Positions 7,608 to 17,900 of a stretch of DNA of 64,000 bases are shown piece by piece. The notes beneath the pieces were generated by a model that had not been told where the DNA came from, did no database searches, and worked only from the letters and a program-made list of their open reading frames with translations. Positions within the stretch are counted from its first letter, which is position 1; the number at the start of each line of letters is the position of its first letter. Source of the DNA: an uncultured Actinomycetes bacterium (GTDB lineage: Bacteria > Actinomycetota > Coriobacteriia > Coriobacteriales > Atopobiaceae); NCBI GenBank assembly GCA_900315165.1, contig OMXZ01000008.1:16457-80456 (forward strand). The letters run 5' to 3'. A program made the translations under genes and the position numbers.

Positions 7608-8937
7608 TGTGATCGTCTATACCGCCCCGCTGGTTGTGCCCGTGACTGCGCCGGTGATCCTGGACGGTGCCGTGGCAGTGCGCGACGGACGCGTCCTGCA
7701 CGTCGGCACGCGCGCGTGGGTCCAGGCGGTGCTGCAGGAGGAGCTCGACGCCGCGGAGCTGGCCGCCTTGGTCGAGCGGCACTGGGATGGCCTCCTCACC
7801 CCGGGCCTCGTCAACGCCCATACGCACCTGCAATACACCGGCATGGCATCGGTGGGGCAGGGGGTCTACGACAGCTTCCGTGCTTGGGAGCTGGCCTTCA
7901 ACGCGATTTATGACAGCCCGGAGCGCAAGCCCTGGCAGGCCTGGGCGGAGGACGGCGCACGCCAGCTGCTGCGGGCGGGCACGACCTCCGCGGCCGATAT
8001 CGCCTCCGACATGGAGGCGGTGCCCGCACTCAGTTCGCTCGGAATGCACGGCATTACCTATTGGGAGGTCATGGACTGGGAGAACGAGCGGTGGTCGCGC
8101 GAGGGAGCCCGCACCCTTCTGGGCGAGCTGGCGGAGGCGAGCACCACCAAGGGCATACGTCTGGGCATCAGTCCCCATGCACCCTATTCGCTTGGATCAG
8201 ACCCCCTGCTCGATCTGCCCGACATCGCGCGCAGCCTGGGCATGCGCCTGCATATCCACCTGGGGGAGACGCCGATCGAGGGCGGCGCCATCCCCTCCAA
8301 GCTCACCAACCTAACCTCCTGGAGCTGGAGTCGCAGGGATTGGCAGAGTTATCCCGCGCTCAAGCAAGCGGGGTCGGACGCCAGCGCCATCCAGTTCGTC
8401 GACCAGCTTGGAGTGCTCGGGCCCGACGTCCATATCGCGCACGGGGTCTATGCGTCGCGTGAGGACCGCCGTATCCTGCGCCAGCGCGGCGCCGCCGTGG
8501 CTCTCTGCCCGCGGTCGAACCGCATCACCTGCACCAAGAAGGACGCCCCCGTCGCACGTTATCTCGAGGAAGGCAACATGATCGCGGTGGGGACGGATTC
8601 GCTCTCAAGCTCGCCCTCGCTCGATGTGCTCGACGATGCGGCCATGCTCTACGAGCTCGCCATCGAACAGGGCTACGACAGCGATGACCTCAGCCACCGC
8701 CTGATCCGCGCCCTCACGCTGGGCGGGGCGGAGGCGATGGGGCTCAACTGCGGGCCCGACCGAGTGGGCCAGATCAATCCGGGCGCCTTGGCCGACCTCG
8801 CCTTCTTCGACATCCCCGTGGACGTCGCCTCGCCCGTCGGCGTGGAGGAGACGCTCGAGCGCTTCGTGCGCGAGGGCGCTGGCACCTGCGTAGCTACGGT
8901 CCTGTCCGGTGAGCTCGCCTACAGCAGGGTCTGGTAA
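7600..8937 (+). CDS. TRZ/ATZ-family amidohydrolase (nucleoside deaminase-like)
   Basis: 445 residues from the ATG at 7600, preceded by CAGGGAGG; longer upstream starts would lie deep in the previous gene. Metal and catalytic motifs of the amidohydrolase superfamily are present in order: NAHTHLQYTG (HxH), SPHAPYS, HIHLGETP (His), AHGVYAS and VGTDSLSSS (Asp). The closest recognised relatives are methylthioadenosine/SAH deaminases and aminofutalosine-type deaminases. Coupling to the AhcY-like gene suggests consecutive steps on an adenosine-derived substrate. Exact substrate is inference. Confidence 0.8.
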   Translation: MSDVIVYTAPLVVPVTAPVILDGAVAVRDGRVLHVGTRAWVQAVLQEELDAAELAALVERHWDGLLTPGLVNAHTHLQYTGMASVGQGVYDSFRAWELAFNAIYDSPERKPWQAWAEDGARQLLRAGTTSAADIASDMEAVPALSSLGMHGITYWEVMDWENERWSREGARTLLGELAEASTTKGIRLGISPHAPYSLGSDPLLDLPDIARSLGMRLHIHLGETPIEGGAIPSKLTNLTSWSWSRRDWQSYPALKQAGSDASAIQFVDQLGVLGPDVHIAHGVYASREDRRILRQRGAAVALCPRSNRITCTKKDAPVARYLEEGNMIAVGTDSLSSSPSLDVLDDAAMLYELAIEQGYDSDDLSHRLIRALTLGGAEAMGLNCGPDRVGQINPGALADLAFFDIPVDVASPVGVEETLERFVREGAGTCVATVLSGELAYSRVW

Positions 8938-9050
8938 GGCCCGCGATCGCGCAGATTACGCCGTCGGAGGGGCAGGTTGCGTCAAAACGCGCCGCACGGC
9001 ACCGCATCGTCGTACCTTCAGCATGACAAGAGACATGCGAAGGAGACGAC

Positions 9051-11501
9051 ATGGCGTACGAGAGCCTGATCAAGCAGATGACCCTGGAGGAGAAATGTGC
9101 GCTCCTCTCCGGCGCGGAGCCTTTCAAGACGCGCGGGATGAAGAAGTACGGCATCCCGCAGATGCAGTTCTCGGACGGCCCCCATGGCTTGCGCCTGCAG
9201 GGCGAGGGCGCCAACCACCTGGGCATCGGCGTCAGCCTGCCGGCTACCTGCTTCCCCTCGGCGGCCACTGTCGCCAACAGCTGGGATCCTGCGGTCGCCG
9301 AGGCCATGGGACGGGCGCTGGGCGAGGAGGCGCTGGCCGAGAAGGTCGACGTGGTCCTGGGCCCGGGCCTCTGCATCAAGCGCAGCCCACTGTGCGGTCG
9401 CAACTTCGAGTACTTCTCCGAGGACCCCTACCTTGCAGGCAAGATGGCGGCGGGCATGGTCCGTGGCATCGAGTCGACGGGCGTCTCGTCCTGCCCCAAG
9501 CATTTTGCGGCCAACCAGCAGGAGACCCGTCGACAGGCGTCGGACTCCGTGCTGGATGAGCGCACGCTGCGCGAGATCTACCTGACGGGCTTCGAGCATG
9601 TGGTGCGCGAGGGCAAACCTGGCTGCATCATGAGCAGCTACAACCGCGTGAACGGGACCTACGCCAACGAGAACCGCCATCTCTTGCAGGAAATCCTGCG
9701 TGACGAGTGGGGTTATACGGGGGCGGTCGTGACCGACTGGGGCGGTTCCAACGACCACGTGGCGGGCGTGCGCGAGGGGTCCACCTTCGAGATGCCCGAC
9801 CCGGGGCTCTCGCCCGTGCGCGAGCTCATGGCGGCGGTGCGCGACGGCCGCCTGGACGAGAAGGACGTGGACGCCCGCGTGGAGGAGGCCCTGACCCTGA
9901 TCATGCGCACGACGGGGGCCACGCGGGCGTCCGCTGGCGAGTTCGATCGCGCGGCGCATCACGCCGCGGCACGTGAGGCCGCCGCGGCATCGATCGTCCT
10001 CCTCAAGAACGAGGAGACGGGCGGCGCGCCGATGCTGCCTCTGGCCGGCGGCACCCGTGTTGCCCTGATCGGCGATTTTGCGAATACGCCCCGCTATCAG
10101 GGCGCCGGATCATCGCTCGTGAACCCGACACAGCTGGATACCCTGTTGGGCTCGATCGAAGCCAGCGGCCTGGCCTGCGTGGGCTACGAGCCAGGCTTCG
10201 AGCGCCACGGCGGCGACAACGCGGGCAAGGCCGCGGCGGCGCTTGACCTGGCGAGGCAGGCTGACGTCGTCCTATTCTGCATGGGCCTGGACGAGCAGTC
10301 CGAGTCCGAGGGCGCCGACCGCACGACGATGGCCGTCAACCAGAACCAGATCGACCTGCTCCATCAGGTTTCGCAGGTCAACGGCAGGGTCGTCGTGCTG
10401 CTGGTGGGCGGCAGCTCGATGGAGACGGGCTGGCTCGATGACGCGCGCGCCGTCCTTTACCTGTGTCTGGGAGGCCAGGCCGGCGCCAGCGCGGCGCTCG
10501 ATGCCGTGACGGGCCGCGTCAACCCCTCGGGCAAGCTGGCCGAGACCTGGGCACGCGGCCTCGCCGACACACCGACCGCCGGCAATTTCCCCGCCCAGGG
10601 CAAAAACGCCCTGTACCGCGAGGGCATCTATGTGGGCTACCGCTACTACCAGACCGCCGGCGTGCCTGTGGCCTTCCCCTTCGGCTACGGCCTCTCCTAT
10701 ACGAGCTTCGCCTACAGCGGACTGGCAATCGACCATGTGAGCAACGCGGGCGCAACCGTTCGCCTGACCGTGAAAAATACTGGTGACGTCGCCGGTGCCG
10801 AGGTCGTGCAGGTCTATGTGGCCAAACCCGAGCACGAGGTCTTCCGCCTCGCCCAGGAGCTCAAAGGCTTCGCCAAGGTCGAGCTGCTTCCGGGCGAGTC
10901 GCGCGAGGTTGTGATTGAGCTGGACGATACCGCCTTCCGCTACTTCAACGTGAGGACCGACGCCTGGGAGGTCGAGGGCGGCACGTACGAGATCCGTGTC
11001 GGCGCCTCCAGCGAGGATATCCGTTTGACGGCGACAGCCGAGGTCGCAGGCACCGACGCCCCCGACCCCTATGCTGGCCTCGATCTTGCACCCTACGAAT
11101 ACGGCCAGGTGGGCGAGGTCGACGATGAGACCTTCGAGGCGCTGCTGGGACACAAGTTGCCGAGCGAGCGTGCCACCATCGACCGCAACATGTGCTTCTG
11201 CGACTTCATCCACGGCCGCAGCCCGGTCCTCTGGCTGGTGTGGCTGGTGCTTTTCCTGATCAAGCGCGGCAGCGAACGCGCCGGCAGGCCCAACCTTAAT
11301 GTCCTCTTCATCTGGAACATGCCGCTGCGCGCGCTGGCCAAGAATGCGGGCGTGGTCTTCTCGGTGGCTGCGGTCGATGGTCTCGTGATGGAAGCCCGTG
11401 GCTTCTGGGTCATCGGCATCGTCCGCATGCTTGCGGGAATCATCGCCAACCTCGCACAGAATGCGAGCCAGTCCGCTCGCCTTGCCAAGCTCAACGCCTA
11501 G
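9051..11501 (+). CDS. GH3 beta-glycosidase with hydrophobic C-terminal extension
   Basis: 816 residues in normal GH3 order: (alpha/beta)8 domain (~10-300) with KHFAANQQE and nucleophile Asp in VVTDWGGSND, alpha/beta sandwich (~310-560, IVLLKNE, GYRYYQTAG, FPFGYGLSYT) and a fibronectin-III-like domain (~560-680, VKNTGDVAGAEVVQVYV). The last ~110 residues carry hydrophobic stretches (VLWLVWLVLFLI and others) that could bind the membrane. No N-terminal signal peptide, so the catalytic part is probably cytoplasmic. AAGGAGACGAC precedes the ATG. Expected to remove terminal beta-glucosyl or xylosyl units. A GtrA-like gene follows 15 bp later. Confidence 0.9.
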   Translation: MAYESLIKQMTLEEKCALLSGAEPFKTRGMKKYGIPQMQFSDGPHGLRLQGEGANHLGIGVSLPATCFPSAATVANSWDPAVAEAMGRALGEEALAEKVDVVLGPGLCIKRSPLCGRNFEYFSEDPYLAGKMAAGMVRGIESTGVSSCPKHFAANQQETRRQASDSVLDERTLREIYLTGFEHVVREGKPGCIMSSYNRVNGTYANENRHLLQEILRDEWGYTGAVVTDWGGSNDHVAGVREGSTFEMPDPGLSPVRELMAAVRDGRLDEKDVDARVEEALTLIMRTTGATRASAGEFDRAAHHAAAREAAAASIVLLKNEETGGAPMLPLAGGTRVALIGDFANTPRYQGAGSSLVNPTQLDTLLGSIEASGLACVGYEPGFERHGGDNAGKAAAALDLARQADVVLFCMGLDEQSESEGADRTTMAVNQNQIDLLHQVSQVNGRVVVLLVGGSSMETGWLDDARAVLYLCLGGQAGASAALDAVTGRVNPSGKLAETWARGLADTPTAGNFPAQGKNALYREGIYVGYRYYQTAGVPVAFPFGYGLSYTSFAYSGLAIDHVSNAGATVRLTVKNTGDVAGAEVVQVYVAKPEHEVFRLAQELKGFAKVELLPGESREVVIELDDTAFRYFNVRTDAWEVEGGTYEIRVGASSEDIRLTATAEVAGTDAPDPYAGLDLAPYEYGQVGEVDDETFEALLGHKLPSERATIDRNMCFCDFIHGRSPVLWLVWLVLFLIKRGSERAGRPNLNVLFIWNMPLRALAKNAGVVFSVAAVDGLVMEARGFWVIGIVRMLAGIIANLAQNASQSARLAKLNA

Positions 11502-11516
11502 AAAGGGGCTATCGTC

Positions 11517-12017
11517 ATGGCCTTTAAGGATTTCACGGAAAAGCACAAGACCCTCTGGGAGTTCATCAAGTTCAACCTGCTGTCCAACATCTCGACCATC
11601 ACACGTATCGCCTTGGTCGCCGTCTTCTCCATCCTGCCCTTCCTGGCAAGCCGAACCGAGCCCTTCAACTTGTTCATCTGGCACTACCCGGCGAGCGCGG
11701 GCGGGGTCGGTGCCTTCTACGTCTTTCTGCTGGCCGAGATCCCGGCGCAGATCGTCAACTACATCGTGCAGATGAAGCTGACCTTCAAGTCGACCGTCTC
11801 GCATGCCTCTGCCGCACCGCGTTTCGCCCTGCTTGCCGTGATCAACATCATCGTGAGCACGGTCCTGCCCGGCTACGTGAACGGCGCCCTCGCCGGCTTC
11901 GGCATAGGCGGCATGCTGGCCAACCTGCTCTCGACCCTGTTTAACCTGGTCGCCCAGGTCATCATCTGCTTCTATCCCATGAAGTATTGGGTCTTCTCTG
12001 GCAGCAACGAGAAATAG
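11517..12017 (+). CDS. GtrA-like small multispanning membrane protein
   Basis: 166 residues with about four membrane helices (roughly 25-45, 60-80, 95-115, 130-152) and the C-terminal aromatic YPMKYWVF, typical of GtrA-like proteins. These are thought to help flip or transfer polyprenol-linked sugars in surface glycan modification. It lies 15 bp after the GH3 gene with AAAGGGG before the ATG, so it is probably cotranscribed. The family call rests on topology and the C-terminal motif. Confidence 0.7.
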   Translation: MAFKDFTEKHKTLWEFIKFNLLSNISTITRIALVAVFSILPFLASRTEPFNLFIWHYPASAGGVGAFYVFLLAEIPAQIVNYIVQMKLTFKSTVSHASAAPRFALLAVINIIVSTVLPGYVNGALAGFGIGGMLANLLSTLFNLVAQVIICFYPMKYWVFSGSNEK

Positions 12018-12106
12018 AACAAATATTTCCAAAATGAGCTTGTAAGACCGAAACACCCGTACTAATATATAGGCGAAAGAAACACACGTGCTGTATTAGG
12101 GATGGG

Positions 12107-12697
12107 GTGCATGGTATGATGCAATCAACGGCGGAAGCTTTATGGGATGGAACGGCTATGGACGGTGAGCAGGGCACTTATACGGCAGAGGACTATTGGG
12201 CTCTGCCTGAAGGGCAGCGTGCGGAGCTGATAAAGGGGAAGCTGTACGACCTGGCCGCTCCCAGCCGAGAGCACCAGAGGCTGGTCCTTCAAATCGGTCG
12301 ACTCATGAGCGACTATATCGAAGCCAATGGTCTGCCCTGCGAGGCGGACGTCGCGCCGTTCGCCGTGAACCTGCGAGCCGACGACTCGACCTTCGTTGAG
12401 CCCGACGTGCTGGTCGTGTGCGACAAGGACAAGCTCTCCGAGCGCGGCTGCGAGGGCGCACCGGACCTGATTGTCGAGGTGGTGAGTCCTTCGAGCCGCC
12501 ACATGGACTATGCGACGAAGAACGCCCTCTATAGCGATGCGGGCGTGCGCGAGTACTGGATCGTCGATCCCGAGCGTCAGCGCACTACGATTTACCGATA
12601 CGAGGAAGACGCGGCGCCCATGATCCTCCCCTTCAGCATGCCGGTAGCATCGGGCATCTGCCCCGACTTCAGCCTTGTGCTGGCGGAGCTTCTGTAA
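12107..12697 (+). CDS. Uma2-family (DUF820) PD-(D/E)XK endonuclease-like protein
   Basis: 196 residues. Characteristic Uma2 motifs: LPEGQRAELIKG near the N-terminus, VEPDVLVVCD, GAPDLIVEVVSPSSR (catalytic Asp and Glu-x-Val core of the restriction-like fold) and VREYWIVDPE. Start is GTG at 12107 or ATG at 12119 or 12157; a purine-rich AGGGATGGGG precedes the first. The biological role of this family is unproven. A paralogue with the same motif spacing lies at 23550-24131, beyond the two GH3 cassettes. The upstream 90 bp is clearly more AT-rich than its surroundings. Confidence 0.85.
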   Translation: MHGMMQSTAEALWDGTAMDGEQGTYTAEDYWALPEGQRAELIKGKLYDLAAPSREHQRLVLQIGRLMSDYIEANGLPCEADVAPFAVNLRADDSTFVEPDVLVVCDKDKLSERGCEGAPDLIVEVVSPSSRHMDYATKNALYSDAGVREYWIVDPERQRTTIYRYEEDAAPMILPFSMPVASGICPDFSLVLAELL

Positions 12698-12711
12698 GGG
12701 TGAGAAAAAGG

Positions 12712-14067
12712 TTATAGCGACAAGAGGATGCGAGCCTGGCCTGGGCCGATGGTTAGCGTGCCGCCCAGGCGTGTCGCGACGGAGCGCGCTTGATCGAGCA
12801 TCGTGGAGGACGGTACGGTATTGCCGGGTATGTTGGCGGCAAGCAAGTACAGCGCGCCCTGACGTCGGCTGGAGAGCAGTACGGTCGAGTCGTCGCTCTC
12901 CGCTGCCGCATCGACCGAGGAGTCCACGAGGCAGCCGACGAGCGCGTACAGGTCGGCGGGGGAGACGGCGGCAAGGGCGGACCCGTCCACCATGCATTCG
13001 AGGGAGACACCGCGCTGGCGTGCGAGCAAAGCCTTCTCGGTAAGGATGACGTCGAGCGCCTCGTTGCCAGTCTTTGCGCGCATGTCGTATACATCGATCT
13101 CGCGGGCGACCCGCGCAAGCTGGGACCGGTCGATGCGCACGGAGCCGTCGGCGCCCGTCCCACCCTCGCTCAGCTGCCGCAGCACAAGATGGCGAAGGTC
13201 GTGGCAGCGTCGGTCGATGGCGGCCACCGTCTCGCGCGCCAGCTCATACTGCCTCGCACCCGCATCGAGGAGGGCCTCGGCCGCGGCTTTCTCGTCGGCG
13301 ATGCGCTGGGCATAGAGCAGGCGGTACTCTACCCAGAGCAGAAAACCGCACATGAGGCCGTGCATCAGGCGGTAAGAGAGCTGGAGGCCGAAGGAGGCGT
13401 CCGTCACCGTCAGCAGTTTATTGGCAATATCGAACGAGATGACCAGGGTGCCCACGAGTGTCATCAGCACGAGCTGCCACACGCTGCCGCGACTCCCGAG
13501 GTCCTCGTGCTCGATTCTGCGGATGAAGACGAGGTAGCAGATGAGGTATACGCCGGCAAAGGTCGCAAGGGACAGGAGGAAGGATGGCGCGCTGACGGTC
13601 GACTGAGGGCCCGCCATCAGGTTCACTGGTGCTTTCTGCGCCTGCACAAAGAGCGCTTCGCTATCGAAAAGGTCGCCCGCGCCGTTCTGCCCCAGCGTGA
13701 AGCGCCAGAAATTCACCGTGCTGCTCGCGATGTTCTGCATGGTATAGCCCGTCACGGCAGCGGCGCAGGCCGACCAGCGATCGATGCCGTGGCACCACCA
13801 GGCTCCCAATGCCATGACGCAAAGGGTTCCCAGGGACGAGGCGAGCGTCAGGAAGGACAGCTCGCACGGTCCGAGAAGGATGTTGCCATGGAACGCGGCG
13901 CAGGCGCCGAAGGTGAGGACAGGCACGAAATCGAGCGCGAGGAAGAACCCCAGGAGCCGAAGGGGGTAGGCGCGCCTGCGAGGGAGCGTGTGTACAAAGA
14001 GCAGCACGGCGACGAGGGTCTCCAAGGTTCCCACCTGGGTGACGAGCAGGTTGACGAGGGCCTTCAT
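12712..14067 (-). CDS. GHKL-type sensor histidine kinase, degenerate ATPase domain
   Basis: 451 residues. The first ~245 hold about seven membrane helices, followed by a coiled coil and the phospho-acceptor-like motif RCHDLRHL, as in AgrC/LytS-class kinases. The C-terminal ATPase-like domain is eroded: the N box, normally with an essential Asn (NLLDNAIEA), reads GCLVDSSVDA, and no G1 (DxGxG) or G2 glycine loop is visible. It may act as a phosphatase or an ATP-independent sensor. The start overlaps the end of the LytTR regulator gene by 4 bp, so the two form an operon. A paralogue lies at 18097-19386. Confidence 0.85.
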   Translation of the reverse strand: MKALVNLLVTQVGTLETLVAVLLFVHTLPRRRAYPLRLLGFFLALDFVPVLTFGACAAFHGNILLGPCELSFLTLASSLGTLCVMALGAWWCHGIDRWSACAAAVTGYTMQNIASSTVNFWRFTLGQNGAGDLFDSEALFVQAQKAPVNLMAGPQSTVSAPSFLLSLATFAGVYLICYLVFIRRIEHEDLGSRGSVWQLVLMTLVGTLVISFDIANKLLTVTDASFGLQLSYRLMHGLMCGFLLWVEYRLLYAQRIADEKAAAEALLDAGARQYELARETVAAIDRRCHDLRHLVLRQLSEGGTGADGSVRIDRSQLARVAREIDVYDMRAKTGNEALDVILTEKALLARQRGVSLECMVDGSALAAVSPADLYALVGCLVDSSVDAAAESDDSTVLLSSRRQGALYLLAANIPGNTVPSSTMLDQARSVATRLGGTLTIGPGQARILLSL

Positions 14068-14798
14068 GCGCCAGCTCCCATACGGGATGCAAGGGCGTCA
14101 AGCAAAGGGCCCCGTCGTGAGCGGGAGAGGGGAAAGGCGCGCCCGTCGTCCATGTGCACGTCGGCTGCGCCGACGGACGTCACGTGGTCGAGGTTGGCGA
14201 GGCAGGCGGGCGAGGTGCGGAAGAAGGCCCCCGTCCCGGCAAGCCGGCTCTCTGCTTCGGCAATAGTGCCGCGCACGCGGGGATCCTCGCCACCCGTCGA
14301 CGCACCGGGCGCCAGACGGTAATACAGGTCGTGGCGGGTGGTCTCGACACAGACGATATCATCGGCATCGAGCGTCCAGGTGCGTTCGCGCGTGCTGATC
14401 GTAATCGTCTTCCTTCGCCGCAATTCCACCTCGTGCAGAATGCGCGGCATGCGGCGCGAGAGCACTCCGTACTCGACGGGCTTGATGATGAAGTCGGTCG
14501 CGTCGACTTCGTAACCACGCGCCGCATGGCGGGCAAGGCTCGTCACAAAGACGAGTGTCGTTTGGCGGTCGAGCTCGCGCAGGTGCCGGGCGGCGGAAAA
14601 GCCGTCGACCCCGGGCATCTCGATATCCATGAAGATGAGATCGGCGGGATGGCGCTCGGGCTCGAAGTCGAAAGCAGATGCCACGCAGCGTATGTCAAGC
14701 GATACGCTGCCCTCGGCGGAATACCGTCGCAGGCAGGATGAGAGGCAGTCTGCGTCGGCGTCGTCATCCTCGATGACCAGCACCTTGAGTTCGTCCAT
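14064..14798 (-). CDS. LytTR-family response regulator
   Basis: 244 residues. Receiver domain (~1-125) with the acidic pocket VLVIEDDDAD, phospho-acceptor Asp in IFMDIEMPG, Thr/Ser in FVTSLA and Lys in IIKPVEYG. The LytTR DNA-binding domain (~140-240) shows VCVETTRHDLYYR and FFRTSPACLANLDHV. Upstream in the operon from its GHKL partner and divergent from the GH3 gene at 14919 across about 120 bp, so that GH3 gene is the most likely target. The same arrangement recurs at 18.1-23.4 kb. Confidence 0.93.
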   Translation of the reverse strand: MDELKVLVIEDDDADADCLSSCLRRYSAEGSVSLDIRCVASAFDFEPERHPADLIFMDIEMPGVDGFSAARHLRELDRQTTLVFVTSLARHAARGYEVDATDFIIKPVEYGVLSRRMPRILHEVELRRRKTITISTRERTWTLDADDIVCVETTRHDLYYRLAPGASTGGEDPRVRGTIAEAESRLAGTGAFFRTSPACLANLDHVTSVGAADVHMDDGRAFPLSRSRRGPLLDALASRMGAGA

Positions 14799-14918
14799 GG
14801 CACCTTCCGATTACGCCAAAATCCGTTGCACGGGCGTCAAAAGAACGCCGTGGGGCGCGCGCCTCCCTATCGTTTCCGATGATAGCAAGGAGAAGGTCTG
14901 TTGGCGAAAGGAGAAGGA
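14799..14918. promoter_or_regulatory. Divergent control region 1 (LytTR regulator / GH3)
   Basis: 120 bp between the regulator and the GH3 gene. It contains CCGATTACGCCA at 14806-14817, matched by CCGATTATGCCA in the equivalent region of the second cassette (20145-20156). On the minus strand a TTGACG lies about 18 bp from a CGTAAT-like -10, a possible regulator promoter. Two overlapping AAGGAG sites (14887-14892 and 14908-14913) serve alternative GH3 starts. Confidence 0.4.
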
Positions 14919-17900
14919 GTGGCACATAATGAGAAAGGCGCGCGCTTGCGGATGCGACCGGGCAAGTTCCTGGCGCTCACGGTGGTGCCGATGGCGTTGG
15001 TGCTGGTTGTTGCTCTGCTGCTTACGGCTGCGGGTACGGTGTTTGCGCCGACGCTCGGCGCTCTTTTTGGCGAGGGTGCGCAGACGGTGCAGAACCCGGA
15101 CGGCGTCGAGGAGGATGCCGCCGACTACTACGAGGAGAAGTACGGGAGCGCCGAGGAGGCCAAGGAGGCTGCTTACAAGACGGCAGCCCGCATCCTGCAA
15201 GAGGGCACCGTCCTGCTCAAGAACGACGGTGCGCTGCCGCTTGCCCAGGGGTCCGAAGTGACGCCGTACGGCTACGGCGCCCTGCATCCCGTCTACGGGC
15301 AGATGTCCCAGGGCGGCTCGACCAAGTGGGACGACGACCCGGTCACGCCCGAGGAAGGGCTTTCGTCGGTCTACGAGGTCAACCGCTCGGCGCTCGAAGC
15401 CATGGAGGCGGCAGGCGACCCCGAGGTGCTTGCCGAGGCCGAGGGCGCGACGCCCGCGGGTGATACGGCAAGCCTGCTTGGCGGGGATAGCTTCATCTTC
15501 GAGTACGATCCTTCCATCTACGACGGCATCGATGCCGGCGGTACGGGCGTGGTCTTCATCACGCGCACCGGCCAGGAGGGGCAGGACAAGAAGTTCGACG
15601 CCTATTCGGACGGTACTCCTCACTATCTGGCGCTTTCCGAAAACGAAAAAGAGACCATCAGGGCGGCCAAGGAGCAGTGCGACAAGGTGGTCGTAGTCTT
15701 GGTTGCCTCGCAGACCATGGAGGTCGCTCCGCTGATGGACGGCGAGTACGAGGCCGATGCCATCGTGTGGATGGGCAATCCGGGCGAGCTGGGTTTCTCC
15801 GAGCTGGGGCATATCATGGACGGCGAGGTCAACCCCTCCGGCCGTACCGTGGACATCTGGGCGACCGACTTCACGGCCGACCCCAGCTATGCCAACATCG
15901 GCGACTTCCGCTACGACAACGCCGACTTCACGATGCCCGGCTTCATGAGCGGCATGGAGAGCTCGATCGCCCGTCCCTACCTGGAGTATCAGGAGGGCGT
16001 CTATATGGGCTACCGCTATTACGAGACGGCCGATGTCGAGGACGACGCCTTCACTTATGGCACGCTTGACGGCCAGGGCGGTATCGCCGAGGCTGGTGCG
16101 GTGACCTACCCCTTTGGCTACGGCCTGTCCTACACATCCTTCACGCAGCAGATTAGCTCGTACGATGATTCGGGCGAAACTATCACGATGGACGTGACGG
16201 TAACCAACACGGGCGACGTCGCCGGCAAGGACGTTGTGCAGGTCTACTACGAGAGCCCCTACACGGACTACGACCGCGACCACAAGGTCGAGAAGCCCGT
16301 CTGCGTCCTCGCGGACTTCGCCAAGACGGGTCTGCTCGAACCGGGCGAGTCGCAGGCCGTGACCCTGTCCTTCGACAGGCAGGACATGGCCTCCTATGAC
16401 TATACCCACGACAACGGCAACGGGACGACGGGCTGCTACCTGCTCGAGGCGGGCGACTACCAGGTGACCCTGCGCGCCAACAGCCACGATGTGATCGACA
16501 CGCGTACGACGACCATCGCCGAGACGACCTTCTTCGACGGGTCCGATGCCGACCACATTCGTACCTCGGACAAGGAGGGCCAGTCCGAGCTCGACCCCGA
16601 GACCGGCGAGGCGGCGATCGACCCGTCTGCCGACTATGTCGCCGCCACCAACAAGTTCCAGGCGAGCTCCGACTACATGAACGAGGAGTCGACCATTCTT
16701 ACCCGCTCCGACTGGAAGGGCACGCAGCCCGTCCGCGACGAGGACCGTACCAAGTCGCTCGCCCAGCGCTATGCCGAGATGGCGGTGCTCGAGACCGAGT
16801 TCGACGTCGAGAACGATCGCACCTACGGCAATGTCGAGGGCAGCGTTGCCTATCACGCCGACCCGCCCGCCTCAGGCGAGGACAACGGCCTGACGCTGGC
16901 AAGCATGCGCGGCCTGTCCTACGACGACCCGCAATGGGAGAAGTTCCTCAACCAGATCGACTGGTCGGACCGCACCGCAATCGAGCAGAACTTCGCCGGT
17001 GATGCCTATCGTCTGGGCGGCATTGACAGCCTGGGCATGCCCCAGACCAAGGTCGAGGACGGCGGCAACGGCCTCAAGGTCGAGAGCATCTCGCAGTCCC
17101 AGTACGACATGGGCAAGTCCGCCTCCTATCCCTTCCACCCCACGGTGGCCTCCACTTGGAATGTCGACCTTCTCTATGAGATGGGTGCTGCCCTCGGCCA
17201 GGAGGCACTGGCAAACGGCATCAACGGCTGGTACAGCCCTGGCATCAACCTGCACCGCTCGCCCTTCTCGGGTCGCGTCTTCGAGTACTACTCCGAGGAC
17301 CCGCTGCTGTCGGGCAAGCTTGCCGCAGCCATCACCAGCGGCGCGGGCGACAACGGCCTCTTTGTGACCCTCAAGCACTTTGCGCTGAACGAGATGGAGA
17401 CGAACCGCTCCAACTACTCGATGAACTGGGCCGACGAACAGACCATGCGCGAGCTCTACCTGCGCCCCTTCGAGATCGCAGTCAAGGACGCGCGCATGAC
17501 GGAGACCTATCTCGATGAGGATGGCACGCGTCAGACTAAGGTTATGCGCGCCACGACGGGCATCATGCCCAACCAGGGCGGCGTGGGCCCCGTGGTCGGC
17601 ACGGTCAACGCGGACCTGCTCCAGGGCGTGCTGCGCGGCGAGTGGGGCTTCCGCGGGCTGTGCTTCACCGACTACTGGGTGACCAGCAATAACTCCTTCC
17701 GCGACCTGGCCCTGCGCACTGGTTCCGACGCCTACCTCTCGATGTACCTGCCGATGTTCTGGAAGATGGTCGACTACGAGAGCCCCAGCGCCCAGTGGGC
17801 CATGCGCAACGCCATCCACAACATCGCCTATACGATGGCCAACTCCAATGCCGTGCAGGGTGCGGCGCCGGGAGCTACGTACAGGACGGCTGTCCCCGGC